Shown: positions 1 to 9,428 of the stretch, one piece after another | Layout: every line of letters starts with the position of its first letter | How positions within the stretch are numbered: the stretch's first letter is position 1 | Source: Bacillota bacterium | GTDB taxonomy: Bacteria; Bacillota; Clostridia; Oscillospirales; Ruminococcaceae | Length of the DNA stretch: 64,000 bases | Reading direction: 5' to 3' | NCBI GenBank assembly: GCA_023457355.1 | Contig: JAEWLW010000044.1 | Span: forward strand, 4,503-68,502 | Notes under the pieces: model-generated | Told to the model about the DNA's origin: nothing | The model's database searches: none | Seen by the model: only the letters and a program-made list of their open reading frames with translations | Program-made: the position numbers and the translations under genes

Positions 1-402
1 ATTGCGACAAGCTTCGAGAATGTTGTAAAAACCAATAAGGTTTGATTCTATATATACATCTGGGTGGTCGATGGAGTAGCGTACACCAGCTTGAGCTGCA
101 AGGTTGACAACAATAGAAGGCTTATACTCGGCAAATACTCTTTCAATCAATGACTTATCAGCAATGTTACCCTCAATAAATGTCCATTTACTATCTGGCC
201 GTTCAGCTGCTAACTTTTCTATCTGCCTCAGCCGGTATTCCTTGAGCGACACATCATAGTAATCATTCATATTATCAATACCAACAATTGTAATCGGCTC
301 AACTGTTTGGAGTAGTTCCATAACAAGGTTAGAGCCTACGAATCCGGTGGCACCTGTGATGATAACCGTTCTTTTAGTCAAAGATATATTATGTCTAACC
401 AT
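1..402 (-). CDS. NAD-dependent UDP-sugar epimerase, N-terminal part (cut by window edge)
   Basis: The 134 visible codons start at ATG 402 and run off the left edge in frame. The Rossmann glycine motif GATGFVGS lies near residues 17-24, followed by a GIDNMNDYYD segment and later NLAAQAGVRYSI. That pattern is typical of extended short-chain dehydrogenases acting on UDP-hexuronic acids or UDP-glucose, such as UDP-glucuronate 4-epimerase. The catalytic YxxxK lies beyond the edge, so the substrate cannot be fixed. The gene is last in the visible polysaccharide operon, 13 nt after capG. It probably supplies an activated sugar to the same repeat unit. Confidence 0.85.
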   Translation of the reverse strand, partial: MVRHNISLTKRTVIITGATGFVGSNLVMELLQTVEPITIVGIDNMNDYYDVSLKEYRLRQIEKLAAERPDSKWTFIEGNIADKSLIERVFAEYKPSIVVNLAAQAGVRYSIDHPDVYIESNLIGFYNILEACRN

Positions 403-415
403 CTTTCACACTCTT

Positions 416-1603
416 TCAATACTTTCTCCAAACCATTTTATCGACCACTCCGGTATAGGACTGAATAATTTTAACAACCTTTGTGGATACGTTTTCTTCT
501 ACATAATCTGGTACAGGAATACCGTAATCACTACTGTTATTCATTACCACTGCGGTATCAACCGCTTGCAGCAGAGAATTTTCATCTATTCCAGCAAGAA
601 TAAAGCAGCCCTTATCAAGTGCTTCAGGACGTTCTGTACTTGTCCGAATGCAAACAGCCGGGAATGAATGCCCTATCGATGTAAAAAAGCTAGACTCCTC
701 TGGTAACGTTCCGCTATCCGAAACCACTGCGAATGCATTCATCTGAAGATGGTTGTAATCATGAAATCCAAGAGGATCATGCTGGATCACACGCCTATCA
801 AGTTGAAATTCAGACGTTTTCAACTGCTTCTTTGAACGAGGGTGACAGGAGTATAGAATCGGCAAATCGTACTTTTCCGCCATCTTATTAATCGCCGTGA
901 AAAGCGATAAAAAGTTCTTTTCAGTATCTATATTCTCTTCCCTATGTGCGGAAAGCAAAATGTACTTATGCGATTCAAGATTAAGCTTTGCAAGTATATT
1001 TGATTCTTTAATTTCTTTTAGATTCGCGTGTAGCACTTCTGCCATTGGCGAACCCGTCACATAGGTGCGCTCTTTCGGTAATCCACACTCGACTAGATAT
1101 CGGCGAGCATGCTCGGAATAGGCCATGTTCACATCAGAAATAATATCCACTATCCGGCGGTTCGTTTCTTCCGGTAAGCACTCGTCCTTGCATCGGTTAC
1201 CCGCTTCCATATGAAAAATTGGAATATGCAGACGTTTGGCTGAAATGGCCGATAGACAGGAATTTGTATCACCAAGTATTAAAAGCGCATCAGGTCTAAT
1301 ATGTGCCATGAGCTTGTAAGATTTGTCTATAATATTCCCCATTGTAGCACCGAGATCATCGCCAACCGCATTCATGTAGACTTCCGGATCGGATAGCTTT
1401 AAATCGAGAAAGAATATACCATTTAGATTATAGTCGTAATTCTGTCCTGTATGGGCAAGAATGCAATCAAAGTACTTTCGACATTTATTGATCACAGCAG
1501 AAAGGCGTATAATTTCCGGGCGTGTTCCAACGATAATTAATAATTTCAATCTCCCGTCATTTTTGAAATGAGCATCAGAATTGTGACTAAATTTTATGTT
1601 CAT
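416..1603 (-). CDS. capG: UDP-N-acetylglucosamine 2-epimerase family, CapG/FnlC-like
   Basis: This 395-residue protein is a non-hydrolysing UDP-HexNAc 2-epimerase. The signature GTRPE is at residues 26-30, followed by HMEAGNR, LPEETNRR, SAHREENID and a C-terminal SDSGTLPEES motif of the GT-B fold. Its start overlaps the capF stop by one base (TGATG) behind a GGAG site. With capE and capF directly upstream it matches the last step of UDP-N-acetyl-L-fucosamine synthesis. The enzyme class is seen in the sequence. The precise CapG role is inferred from the three-gene order. Confidence 0.9.
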   Translation of the reverse strand: MNIKFSHNSDAHFKNDGRLKLLIIVGTRPEIIRLSAVINKCRKYFDCILAHTGQNYDYNLNGIFFLDLKLSDPEVYMNAVGDDLGATMGNIIDKSYKLMAHIRPDALLILGDTNSCLSAISAKRLHIPIFHMEAGNRCKDECLPEETNRRIVDIISDVNMAYSEHARRYLVECGLPKERTYVTGSPMAEVLHANLKEIKESNILAKLNLESHKYILLSAHREENIDTEKNFLSLFTAINKMAEKYDLPILYSCHPRSKKQLKTSEFQLDRRVIQHDPLGFHDYNHLQMNAFAVVSDSGTLPEESSFFTSIGHSFPAVCIRTSTERPEALDKGCFILAGIDENSLLQAVDTAVVMNNSSDYGIPVPDYVEENVSTKVVKIIQSYTGVVDKMVWRKY

Positions 1604-2811
1604 CAGTTTTTCTCCACAATTTCGCCAAATGTATCAGGATGATTCGGATCAAACGACTCATTTGCCCACATAACGGTAACAAGATTTTCAGTGTCTGACA
1701 AATTAATAATATTGTGTGTGTAACCAGGCAGCATATGAACTGCTTCGATCTTATCACCAGTGACTTCAAAGTTGAGTACTTCATTTGTGCCCATTTTACG
1801 TTCCTGAATCAAACCATGTCCTGAGACAACGATAAAGAATTCCCATTTTGAGTGGTGCCAATGCTGTCCTTTGGTAATACCGGGCTTTGATATATTAATT
1901 GAAATCTGTCCACATTTGGCAGTTTTAATTAATTCTGTAAAGCTCCCTCGAGAATCAACGTTCATTGTCAGAGGAAACATAACTTTCTCTTTGGGCAAAT
2001 AGGAGAGATATGTCGAATACAGCTTTTTAGCGAAAGAGTTTTCAGGAATCTCTGGTATAACAAGCGTTTCTGGTTGCTTTTTAAAAGTATTAAGTAGATC
2101 AACAATCTCTCCAAGCGTAACATGGTGTGTAGTTGGGACATAACAATAGCGTCCATCATCCTTACCGACTGCAGTTACACCATCGAACACACAATGATGC
2201 TCCTTACCTTCCAATGCGTCAAGCATCTCGGCGACCAGATCATCAATATAAAGCAGTTCCAATTGTGCCGCATGGTCGTTAACCTGAATAGGCAAATCGT
2301 TCGCGATGTTATTACAAAAGGTAGCAACAGCACTATTGTAGTTCGGCCTACACCACTTGCCAAACAAGTTGGGAAATCTGTATACTAATACCTTCGCGCC
2401 GGTTTCCTTGCCGTAATTAAAAAATAAATCTTCACCAGCTAGTTTGGATTTGCCATACTCGCTTCCAGCATATCGGTCTAGCAGCGTCGCCTGTATAGAA
2501 GAAGACAACATGACCGGACAGGTATTGTTATGCTTTTTCAGCGTAGTGAGTAAGGCGGAAGCAAACCCGAAATTGCCTAACATAAACTCATTTTCATCCT
2601 TTGGGCGATTAACACCAGCAAGATTAAATACAAAGTCCGCCTTTTTACAAAAGCTATCAAGCAAGGATAGATCGGTATCCAAATCATACTCGTATATTTC
2701 ATTAATAGATAAACTTAAACGTATACGGTCACGCCCGTCTTTAAGGTTAAGTAGAGTAGCACAGAGATTTTTTCCAACAAAGCCTTTTGCGCCAGTCACA
2801 AGTACGTTCAT
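1603..2811 (-). CDS. capF: CapF-like NADPH-dependent UDP-sugar reductase with C-terminal cupin
   Basis: This bifunctional protein has 402 residues. The N-terminal Rossmann domain carries GAKGFVG at residues 7-13. The C-terminal quarter is a cupin with the metal-binding cluster HWHHSKWEF near residue 320. That two-domain architecture is diagnostic of CapF/FnlB, which reduces the 4-keto sugar made by CapE. An upstream in-frame ATG at 2838 exists, but ATG 2811 is preferred because AAGGAG sits just upstream and the native Rossmann start MNVLVTGAKGF begins there. The start lies one base beyond the capE stop, which implies translational coupling. Confidence 0.92.
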   Translation of the reverse strand: MNVLVTGAKGFVGKNLCATLLNLKDGRDRIRLSLSINEIYEYDLDTDLSLLDSFCKKADFVFNLAGVNRPKDENEFMLGNFGFASALLTTLKKHNNTCPVMLSSSIQATLLDRYAGSEYGKSKLAGEDLFFNYGKETGAKVLVYRFPNLFGKWCRPNYNSAVATFCNNIANDLPIQVNDHAAQLELLYIDDLVAEMLDALEGKEHHCVFDGVTAVGKDDGRYCYVPTTHHVTLGEIVDLLNTFKKQPETLVIPEIPENSFAKKLYSTYLSYLPKEKVMFPLTMNVDSRGSFTELIKTAKCGQISINISKPGITKGQHWHHSKWEFFIVVSGHGLIQERKMGTNEVLNFEVTGDKIEAVHMLPGYTHNIINLSDTENLVTVMWANESFDPNHPDTFGEIVEKN

Positions 2812-2812
2812 G

Positions 2813-3868
2813 TCAATTCTCCTTGGCAAGCTCATCACGTATGTATTGAAGGTTCATTAGCTTTTCTTTGACTTGATCCACATTTAGTAACTTCGTATTG
2901 TTAGAATTGAATTCAGTTAGAATATTACGCTCGATATCGCCTTGTTTGAAGTATTTATCATAATTGAGACCGCGTTTATCGCAAGGCACACGGTAGAAGT
3001 TACCCATATCCATCGCATGTGCACACTCTTCGTTGGTGAGAAGCGTTTCATACATTTTTTCACCATGTCGGATGCCAATAATCTTAACTTCACTTTTATG
3101 CTTCTTATCGAACAGTTCAAAAACTGCTTTTGCTTGCGTTTCTATCGTGCAAGCTGGTGCCTTCTGAACAAGAATGTCACCGCTAGTACCATTCTCAAAC
3201 GCAAACAGGACAAGGTCAACTGCTTCGTCGAGTGACATCACAAAACGCGTCATAGAGGGATCGGTAATTGTAATTGGCTGACCGGAACGAATCTGGTCAA
3301 TCCAAAGTGGAATCACAGAGCCTCGACTGCACATAACATTGCCATAACGCGTACAACAAATTTTAGTCTTTTCAGGCGATATTGTTCTGGATTTTGCAAC
3401 GATAACCTTTTCCATCATTGCCTTGCTTGTCCCCATCGCATTAACAGGGTAAGCTGCCTTATCAGTAGAGAGACAAATAACAGATTTCACACCTTGATCA
3501 ATAGCAGCAGCTAATACGTTTTCGGTGCCCAAAACATTAGTCTTCACTGCTTCAATTGGGAAAAACTCACATGAAGGAACCTGCTTAAGCGCTGCTGCAT
3601 GAAATATATAGTCAACACCGTACATAGCATTCTTCGCGGACTGAATATCACGAACATCACCTATGTAAAATTTAATTTTTTCCGACACTTCCGGCATTGT
3701 TGCTTGAAATTCATGCCGCATATCATCCTGTTTTTTCTCATCGCGTGAGAAAATACGAATCTCACCAATGTCGGTGGCAAGAAAACGATTGAGAACAGCA
3801 TTGCCAAACGAGCCGGTACCACCGGTAATCATAAGTGTCTTTCCTTTGAATATATTGTTCTGTTTCAT
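2813..3868 (-). CDS. capE: CapE-like UDP-GlcNAc 4,6-dehydratase (5-epimerising)
   Basis: This extended SDR enzyme of 351 residues is the first enzyme of UDP-FucNAc synthesis. It has GGTGSFG at residues 16-22, a SRDEKKQ segment, and an active-site stretch STDKAAYPVNAMGTSK in which Met replaces the usual catalytic Tyr of YxxxK. That Met is a known hallmark of CapE-type inverting dehydratases. A TTG at 3877 is possible, but ATG 3868 has the better spacing from AAAGGA. It heads the capE-capF-capG block with almost no intergenic space. Confidence 0.92.
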   Translation of the reverse strand: MKQNNIFKGKTLMITGGTGSFGNAVLNRFLATDIGEIRIFSRDEKKQDDMRHEFQATMPEVSEKIKFYIGDVRDIQSAKNAMYGVDYIFHAAALKQVPSCEFFPIEAVKTNVLGTENVLAAAIDQGVKSVICLSTDKAAYPVNAMGTSKAMMEKVIVAKSRTISPEKTKICCTRYGNVMCSRGSVIPLWIDQIRSGQPITITDPSMTRFVMSLDEAVDLVLFAFENGTSGDILVQKAPACTIETQAKAVFELFDKKHKSEVKIIGIRHGEKMYETLLTNEECAHAMDMGNFYRVPCDKRGLNYDKYFKQGDIERNILTEFNSNNTKLLNVDQVKEKLMNLQYIRDELAKEN

Positions 3869-3957
3869 CCTTGGCAAATCCTTTCGATACCTCAGTCTTT
3901 TATATGGCGTTTATTGATAACACTAATTACAACTCCGAAGAACCGACAGTTTTATAT

Positions 3958-5808
3958 CTATCGCTTGATATGAAGCAGATAATCATCAAATAAATGATAC
4001 TGAAAAGTCCCGCCCTTAGGATGATTAAGTGCTCCGTCAATATGCACGGATTTCCATGTCTTTCCGTTGTCAAAGCTAAGTGCTGTTTCCCCGCGCTGTC
4101 CAGAAAAAACAATTGCGCTATCATATTGTTGCAACAGGTATGCTGGTTCGACTGCTTCATAAACAAGTGAAAACTTATTATAATCGTCTATATCTTCGAG
4201 TTTTCCGATATATACTCCGGTGGCATTTCTCGAAATTGAGAGGCTTCTGTCAGGAATCGGACATTTTTCCGTCTTTCCGTCAAGCACATCGTGGTCCGAT
4301 GCATAAAGCACGGTGTCGTTACCATCGTCCATCCATATCACGCCGAGTGTGCGTTGAACAGAAAGCCCGGTCGAATTCAAACGAAATATATCAAATTGAT
4401 CAGATGCATTTTTCTCGGCAAAGCTGTCGGCTTCTTTCATCTGAATATACATAAGCCATGCGTTGGGATATATTTCGCCAGTACCTATCAGCCAACCGTC
4501 TCTTACCCTGTTGATATGATGAATATGGCGGCACGGTATAGGATTGTCCGGCGCTGCAACAAATTCATACAACTTTATCGTATTAACATCAATAGTTTCA
4601 ACCTTGAAAAGCAGTCCATTTCCGCAGGAATCAGAGTCAACCCTGCTGTTTGTCATCCATGCCAACTCCGCCGGAGCCGAAGCGATGGTCACAATATTTC
4701 CGGTAGTCAGATTATGGGGTTCCTTTGATTCAAGGATCAGCGTGTTGCCCTGCGAATACGAATCAAAAACGGTAATGTCCTTCCAGCGAAATTTATGCAT
4801 GGGTTCTTTGTCATCGGCACCAGGAATGATACATTCACGCTTTCTCAGGAAAATTTCTACATCACGTTTGTAGCCGTCGGTATTCAGATGAATGCAGTTA
4901 CCGAAATTTCTTCCCCATTCGCGCTTTCCCTGATGAAACAGATATTCTCCCAAATCGCCGAACTCATATTGGCAAAACCATTGCCGTCCTCCGTCATCAG
5001 ACATAAAAATGCAGGTTCTTACGCCGACAGCGGTGTTACTGCGATATGTTCCGATAACAGATATCTTGTAATCGGTCTGAAAGCCCGACATATAATAGAA
5101 TGGGTTACCCTCCGGCTCTCTTCTGGCAATATAAAATCTACTCCGCTTCTCGCCGTTTCCTTCGTATACGGCTTTGAATCCTGAATTTCCGTAAACAGTG
5201 ACCTTTCCCGCAGAAACCTCAGGATAATAAGCATACGCATCTTTTGGCAATCCGGGATAATACCTTTCAAACGTTTCGCAGTCAGCTTTATTACTCGGAT
5301 ACAAACGACCAGGTAAATCCCAGACAACACTTTCCTCGAACCTTTTTAGGTCGAATGCTTCACTTATACCGTCACAGTTTATCTTACGGGAAGGATTATT
5401 ATGATATATCTGTCCGCGGTCGGTCACAACCATCAGCCTGAGGGCTTTGACGCTTAAATCTTCGGATACCTTACGCATATACGGAAGAATCCTGCAATAT
5501 GAAATACTGCTGTTATTAATTAGACTGGGAAAATTTTCCGAGTTAAAAGTTACCGAATAACGTATCGAAGGATAACGGTAATCGGGGTAAATGTAAAGCT
5601 TGTTTTTATGCTTTGACACTACCACGGTATTGTGAAATGCCGCTTCAATTTTTGCATGCCCAGGCAACCTCTTATAAATCGCGAAATCATTTCTATCAAC
5701 TATCTTTTTATAATTAAAACAGTTGAATTCTTTTGCTTTGAACATCATACCGCAGAGGTATGTTTTTAGTTTGGCATATTTATTATATACTGCGTCAACT
5801 TTCATCAT
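3958..5808 (-). CDS. Asp-box (BNR) repeat protein of the polysaccharide cluster, function unknown
   Basis: I do not recognise a specific family over the full 616 residues. Two clear Asp-box motifs are visible, SDDGGRQW at 270-277 and SFDNGKTW at 578-585, of the kind found in sialidases and other beta-propeller proteins. The middle is rich in Tyr, Trp and beta-strand-like segments. No signal peptide or membrane segment is evident, so the protein looks cytoplasmic unless exported non-classically. The start overlaps the flippase stop by 14 nt, so it is co-transcribed with the polysaccharide genes. It could bind, trim or modify a surface glycan. The function is inferred from context only. Confidence 0.75.
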   Translation of the reverse strand: MMKVDAVYNKYAKLKTYLCGMMFKAKEFNCFNYKKIVDRNDFAIYKRLPGHAKIEAAFHNTVVVSKHKNKLYIYPDYRYPSIRYSVTFNSENFPSLINNSSISYCRILPYMRKVSEDLSVKALRLMVVTDRGQIYHNNPSRKINCDGISEAFDLKRFEESVVWDLPGRLYPSNKADCETFERYYPGLPKDAYAYYPEVSAGKVTVYGNSGFKAVYEGNGEKRSRFYIARREPEGNPFYYMSGFQTDYKISVIGTYRSNTAVGVRTCIFMSDDGGRQWFCQYEFGDLGEYLFHQGKREWGRNFGNCIHLNTDGYKRDVEIFLRKRECIIPGADDKEPMHKFRWKDITVFDSYSQGNTLILESKEPHNLTTGNIVTIASAPAELAWMTNSRVDSDSCGNGLLFKVETIDVNTIKLYEFVAAPDNPIPCRHIHHINRVRDGWLIGTGEIYPNAWLMYIQMKEADSFAEKNASDQFDIFRLNSTGLSVQRTLGVIWMDDGNDTVLYASDHDVLDGKTEKCPIPDRSLSISRNATGVYIGKLEDIDDYNKFSLVYEAVEPAYLLQQYDSAIVFSGQRGETALSFDNGKTWKSVHIDGALNHPKGGTFQYHLFDDYLLHIKR

Positions 5809-7264
5809 GTGCCACCTTCTTCTTCATGCCCTTGAACAGTGCCACCAACCTTTTACGGAGCACGAAAGCAACAAAGGCAAGTGCCAGTGCTATCGCATAC
5901 CGAATCCAGATAAATTTATAAAGGAACAGGCACGACATCGAACAGACCACAAACATCAGAGAAATAAGTACGATAAATCCTGTATCAAACACTTTTTCAT
6001 GATGTACGATTCGCATAAAAATATATTGCATAACCGCGAGAATCAGATAGCAGACCAGCGTCGTATATGACGCCGCACGGTATCCGCACTTCAATATAAA
6101 AAAATAGTTAAGTACGAGATTTAAAACCGCCGCCACAATTGTTGAAATCATTATCAAATAGGTTTTTTTGTGATAGAGCAGGACGTCGCCGAAAATATTA
6201 TAAACCGATGTAAAGAATACTCCGCACACCACCGGCGGCATAATGTAAATCGCCTGATAATATTCATCAGTTGCAAGAATCCGGACGATTTCGGGCGCCA
6301 CCAGCGCCAACAAATAACATACTCCCGCGAAGCTGACGAGCAACGGCTTTATTATGTGCGACAGTTTGCTCTCGGTGTGGTTCTTCAGATTTTCAAACAT
6401 ATACGGAAGCAGGTTTGCCTCTATTGCCGACCACACGATAAGCGAGAGGGTACTGACGGTGTAAAGTGTGCTGTATATACCGGTCTCGCTTTTACCGACC
6501 ATATTCGTTATCATGGTACGGTCTGATATTTCCAGAATGTGCTTGGCAAGTGCGTTGACGATAAGCGGAGTATTGTTGATAAAAGCAAATTTCCAGAATC
6601 GATTATTAAACAGGCTCTTTCCTTTGGCTATTATATAAATACCGTTTGCAAGTCCCATCGCACCGAGAGCGAAGTAAAGTCCTGTAATACGCGGAACTGC
6701 AAGATTTGTCACATTGAAATATTTTGATATCAATACCGCCGCGATTGACAGCATCGTTCCGCAGACTGCATTCGTCAGCGATATAGTTATTAAGGTTTTA
6801 TATTTATACTCGTATCTTAATCTGACCATACGGTATTCCGTCGCCGGGATCACAAAAAATGCTGTAAGCATTACAACCACTTCAATCGTGTTTAGCGACA
6901 GAATCCTGTTCCAGAATTGCGGATTGATACAATATACGATAGCGGTGACCGAAGCCGAGCAGAATGACAAACCGAGCATTGACGATGAGTAGCCATCCCG
7001 TTTATCCGGGAATTCAAACATAGCAAGTGAAAATGCTCCGGAACTGAGCGAAAGGGTGGCGACAACGCCTATTATCGAATACCACGACGAAAACGTACTG
7101 AACTCGCCAATCTCCGCCGTTGTCATAATCCTGGTGAACAATGGGGTTGTTATGATTCCAAGCCCTTTCGTGAATAGGCTTGCTATCATGTACGCGATAG
7201 CCGCCTTTGCCCCAAGAGACATGGTATGATATTTATTTAGTGGTATTTTTATTTTTGAGCTCAT
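5795..7264 (-). CDS. Polysaccharide (lipid-linked repeat unit) flippase, Wzx-like
   Basis: This integral membrane protein has about 12-14 hydrophobic segments across 489 residues. The N-terminus MSLGAKAAIAYMIASLFTK, followed by GIITTPLFTRIMTTAEIGEF, is typical of the polysaccharide-transport branch of the MOP/MATE superfamily. It would move undecaprenyl-linked repeat units across the membrane for polymerisation by the Wzy-like protein encoded upstream in the operon. The start is uncertain. ATG 7264 is chosen; TTG 7303 would add 13 residues and a later Met would remove 14. The basic C-terminal tail (KGMKKKVAHDES) is cytoplasmic. Confidence 0.9.
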   Translation of the reverse strand: MSSKIKIPLNKYHTMSLGAKAAIAYMIASLFTKGLGIITTPLFTRIMTTAEIGEFSTFSSWYSIIGVVATLSLSSGAFSLAMFEFPDKRDGYSSSMLGLSFCSASVTAIVYCINPQFWNRILSLNTIEVVVMLTAFFVIPATEYRMVRLRYEYKYKTLITISLTNAVCGTMLSIAAVLISKYFNVTNLAVPRITGLYFALGAMGLANGIYIIAKGKSLFNNRFWKFAFINNTPLIVNALAKHILEISDRTMITNMVGKSETGIYSTLYTVSTLSLIVWSAIEANLLPYMFENLKNHTESKLSHIIKPLLVSFAGVCYLLALVAPEIVRILATDEYYQAIYIMPPVVCGVFFTSVYNIFGDVLLYHKKTYLIMISTIVAAVLNLVLNYFFILKCGYRAASYTTLVCYLILAVMQYIFMRIVHHEKVFDTGFIVLISLMFVVCSMSCLFLYKFIWIRYAIALALAFVAFVLRKRLVALFKGMKKKVAHDES

Positions 7265-7345
7265 CCGATTAATGCTACACTTTCTTATATTATTGGCTAA
7301 CAAAACATCGAACCATCTTCAGAACAACAATAACCGTAGTAGTTT

Positions 7346-8299
7346 TCATTCCTTGTATGCTGTCAATAATAATCGATTATTATCACCCTTTTGTGGCAAC
7401 TGAATCCAAGAGCCGAATATTTCATCCCACTCTTCGGGGTCAAAGGGAACCATTCCGCTCCAATGATAAAAGGTAAGTTCTCCGAAATATATCTTTCCGT
7501 TTACCTCATAGAAATCAACACGTAATTGAGGTATTCCTTCGGACAGCTTTCCAGCAAGCTCACGCATTTTTTCAAACGTTTGCGGCTTTTGAGGCGGAAT
7601 TTCAGCGTTGGGATGACCGTTTCTGATTGGTAAATGGTTATAAACCATATCAAAGAAATCAAATTTTGCTTCTGTACCTGATTTTTGTCTGTCTGTAGCG
7701 ATAAACAGCACTTTCGCTATGCCATTAAAGGTAAAAAACTTGTAATCACGCAGTTCGGAAGTTAAATCATCCTCCATATACGCCTCGCTGATAATGCGTG
7801 GCTTGACGTCTTTGTAGGGCCATTCTCTGCCCGACCAAAAGAAATCTTTTTTCAAGCATTTGTTTATCTTTTTTTTCGCTTTTTTCTTGTTAAATGTCCT
7901 TTTATCCTTAACAATAACGACTCCGCCGCTGTCATGCGTACACTTTAATACGAATTGATTCGGAAGTTTTTCAAAGTCGATGTCCTCAAAGCGTTCCCAC
8001 ACACCCAGCGTCGGAATAATATAATCTTCTCCGATACGCTCCGCAACATATTTTTTTGCTTCGTATTTATCGACCATCGTTGTATAAATCGGCTTTTTAT
8101 CATTCAATTTCAACCATTGTAACTTCTCGTTGTATGTATGGGGGTTATATAAATCAAGTTCTTTACCGAAATTCGTTTTATAACGAAGCTTCAACAATTT
8201 TTCATCTGATAAAAACTTATAGAATCCATGTGTGTTTAAAAAAGAAAATCTGTATTTCTTATCAATTAAAAACGCTTTGATTTTTTCAGCTTTTATCAT
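7346..8299 (-). CDS. TupA-like ATP-grasp protein
   Basis: This soluble 317-residue protein has the pattern of the TupA-like ATP-grasp family often found in capsule clusters. The visible pieces are NEKLQWLKLND, a VDKYEAKKYV segment, NQFVLKCTHDSGGVV as the ATP-binding lysine region, and ELRDYKFFTFNG. The C-terminal FGELTFYHWSGM supplies the acidic Mg-ATP residues. The family is thought to add amino acids or similar groups, or to act as a glycosyltransferase-like decorating enzyme. Its acceptor here is unknown. A good AAGGAG site precedes ATG 8299. It lies between the flippase and a glycosyltransferase in the same operon. Confidence 0.82.
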   Translation of the reverse strand: MIKAEKIKAFLIDKKYRFSFLNTHGFYKFLSDEKLLKLRYKTNFGKELDLYNPHTYNEKLQWLKLNDKKPIYTTMVDKYEAKKYVAERIGEDYIIPTLGVWERFEDIDFEKLPNQFVLKCTHDSGGVVIVKDKRTFNKKKAKKKINKCLKKDFFWSGREWPYKDVKPRIISEAYMEDDLTSELRDYKFFTFNGIAKVLFIATDRQKSGTEAKFDFFDMVYNHLPIRNGHPNAEIPPQKPQTFEKMRELAGKLSEGIPQLRVDFYEVNGKIYFGELTFYHWSGMVPFDPEEWDEIFGSWIQLPQKGDNNRLLLTAYKE

Positions 8300-8336
8300 G
8301 ATATTTCTCCTTATGCCTGTCTGCTCGCTCGCCGAA

Positions 8337-9419
8337 TCAGTTTATCATGTCATTCCACTGCTTCATTAGCACGTCGCGTGAACACTGTCTGCATATTTTT
8401 TCATGTGACACGAGACCCATTTTCTTGCGGTCGTCCGAAGAAGTGTTTATCGCCTTTCGCAGGGCGTCGGCAATGTCGTTATCATTCTTCGGATTGCACA
8501 GATACCCGTTCGATTCATCGACCAGAACCCTGTAATCCGAGACCTTTGACATAACTATCGGCTTGTTCAGATACATTCCCTCGATGATCGAATTGGGCAG
8601 GCCCTCCATAAAGCTAAAAAGTCCTACAAAATCAGTTTCGGCAATCAACTCATAAATAGTATCTGTTGCTGAATGAAGGAACACACAGTTTTCCAAGTGA
8701 TTTTCCTTTACCATGTGCATGGCTGTCTCACGTTCGGAAACCGCATTAACAATATGATTCTCATTTCCGTACCAATGGATTTCAAGTTTATTTTTCTCGT
8801 TTTGTGTAAGCAAAGTGACTGCGCGGATCATACCTGTGATATTTTTTACGGGTTCATATCTGGCGGCAACCAAAATTCTGCATTTTCCGTCGTCCCGTGT
8901 CACGGATGGATAGTCCGGAATCTCCATAACATTGTATATTGTCGTGAATTTTGTTTCGTATTTGAGATAGTACTTTCTCCAAAGGTTTTCGGCACACTTT
9001 GAATTACAGACTATAATATCGGCGTATCTGGCCTGAATACTCTTAATTATTTTAGTTTTACGGTTGACAAACGAACTCTCGTTCGCAAGCCTTTCGCTGT
9101 TGATTAATTTCCAATGATGTTTTCCTATTGTGGCAAGGGAGGCGTAGAAATTCGGCGAATCCAAAAACGAAATAACGATATCGGGCAAAATCGAACGAAT
9201 TGTTTTTCTTATTTTCAAGGCACGTAAACATAAATTCTTTTCATCAATATTGATGGGTTTAATACCATTTGCAGAAAGCAACGGCAAGAAAAAGTCATCG
9301 TTTCTATACCGTATAAAATGAATATCGTGACCGCCCTTTTTTAATTCAATGGCAAGATTGACAATCTGACGTTGCGCTCCGCCAAATCCGAGACTATCTA
9401 CTAATAAGACAATTTTCAT
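8337..9419 (-). CDS. Glycosyltransferase family 4
   Basis: This 360-residue GT-B glycosyltransferase starts MKIVLLVDSLGFGGAQRQ, the glycine-rich N-terminal loop of GT4 enzymes. The C-terminal nucleotide-sugar site EGLPNSIIEGMYLNKPIV has the E-x7-E spacing of retaining GT4. It would add one sugar to the growing undecaprenyl-linked repeat on the cytoplasmic membrane face. GAGGT precedes the ATG. The donor and linkage cannot be deduced from sequence. Confidence 0.88.
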   Translation of the reverse strand: MKIVLLVDSLGFGGAQRQIVNLAIELKKGGHDIHFIRYRNDDFFLPLLSANGIKPINIDEKNLCLRALKIRKTIRSILPDIVISFLDSPNFYASLATIGKHHWKLINSERLANESSFVNRKTKIIKSIQARYADIIVCNSKCAENLWRKYYLKYETKFTTIYNVMEIPDYPSVTRDDGKCRILVAARYEPVKNITGMIRAVTLLTQNEKNKLEIHWYGNENHIVNAVSERETAMHMVKENHLENCVFLHSATDTIYELIAETDFVGLFSFMEGLPNSIIEGMYLNKPIVMSKVSDYRVLVDESNGYLCNPKNDNDIADALRKAINTSSDDRKKMGLVSHEKICRQCSRDVLMKQWNDMIN

Positions 9420-9428
9420 TGTTTTACC

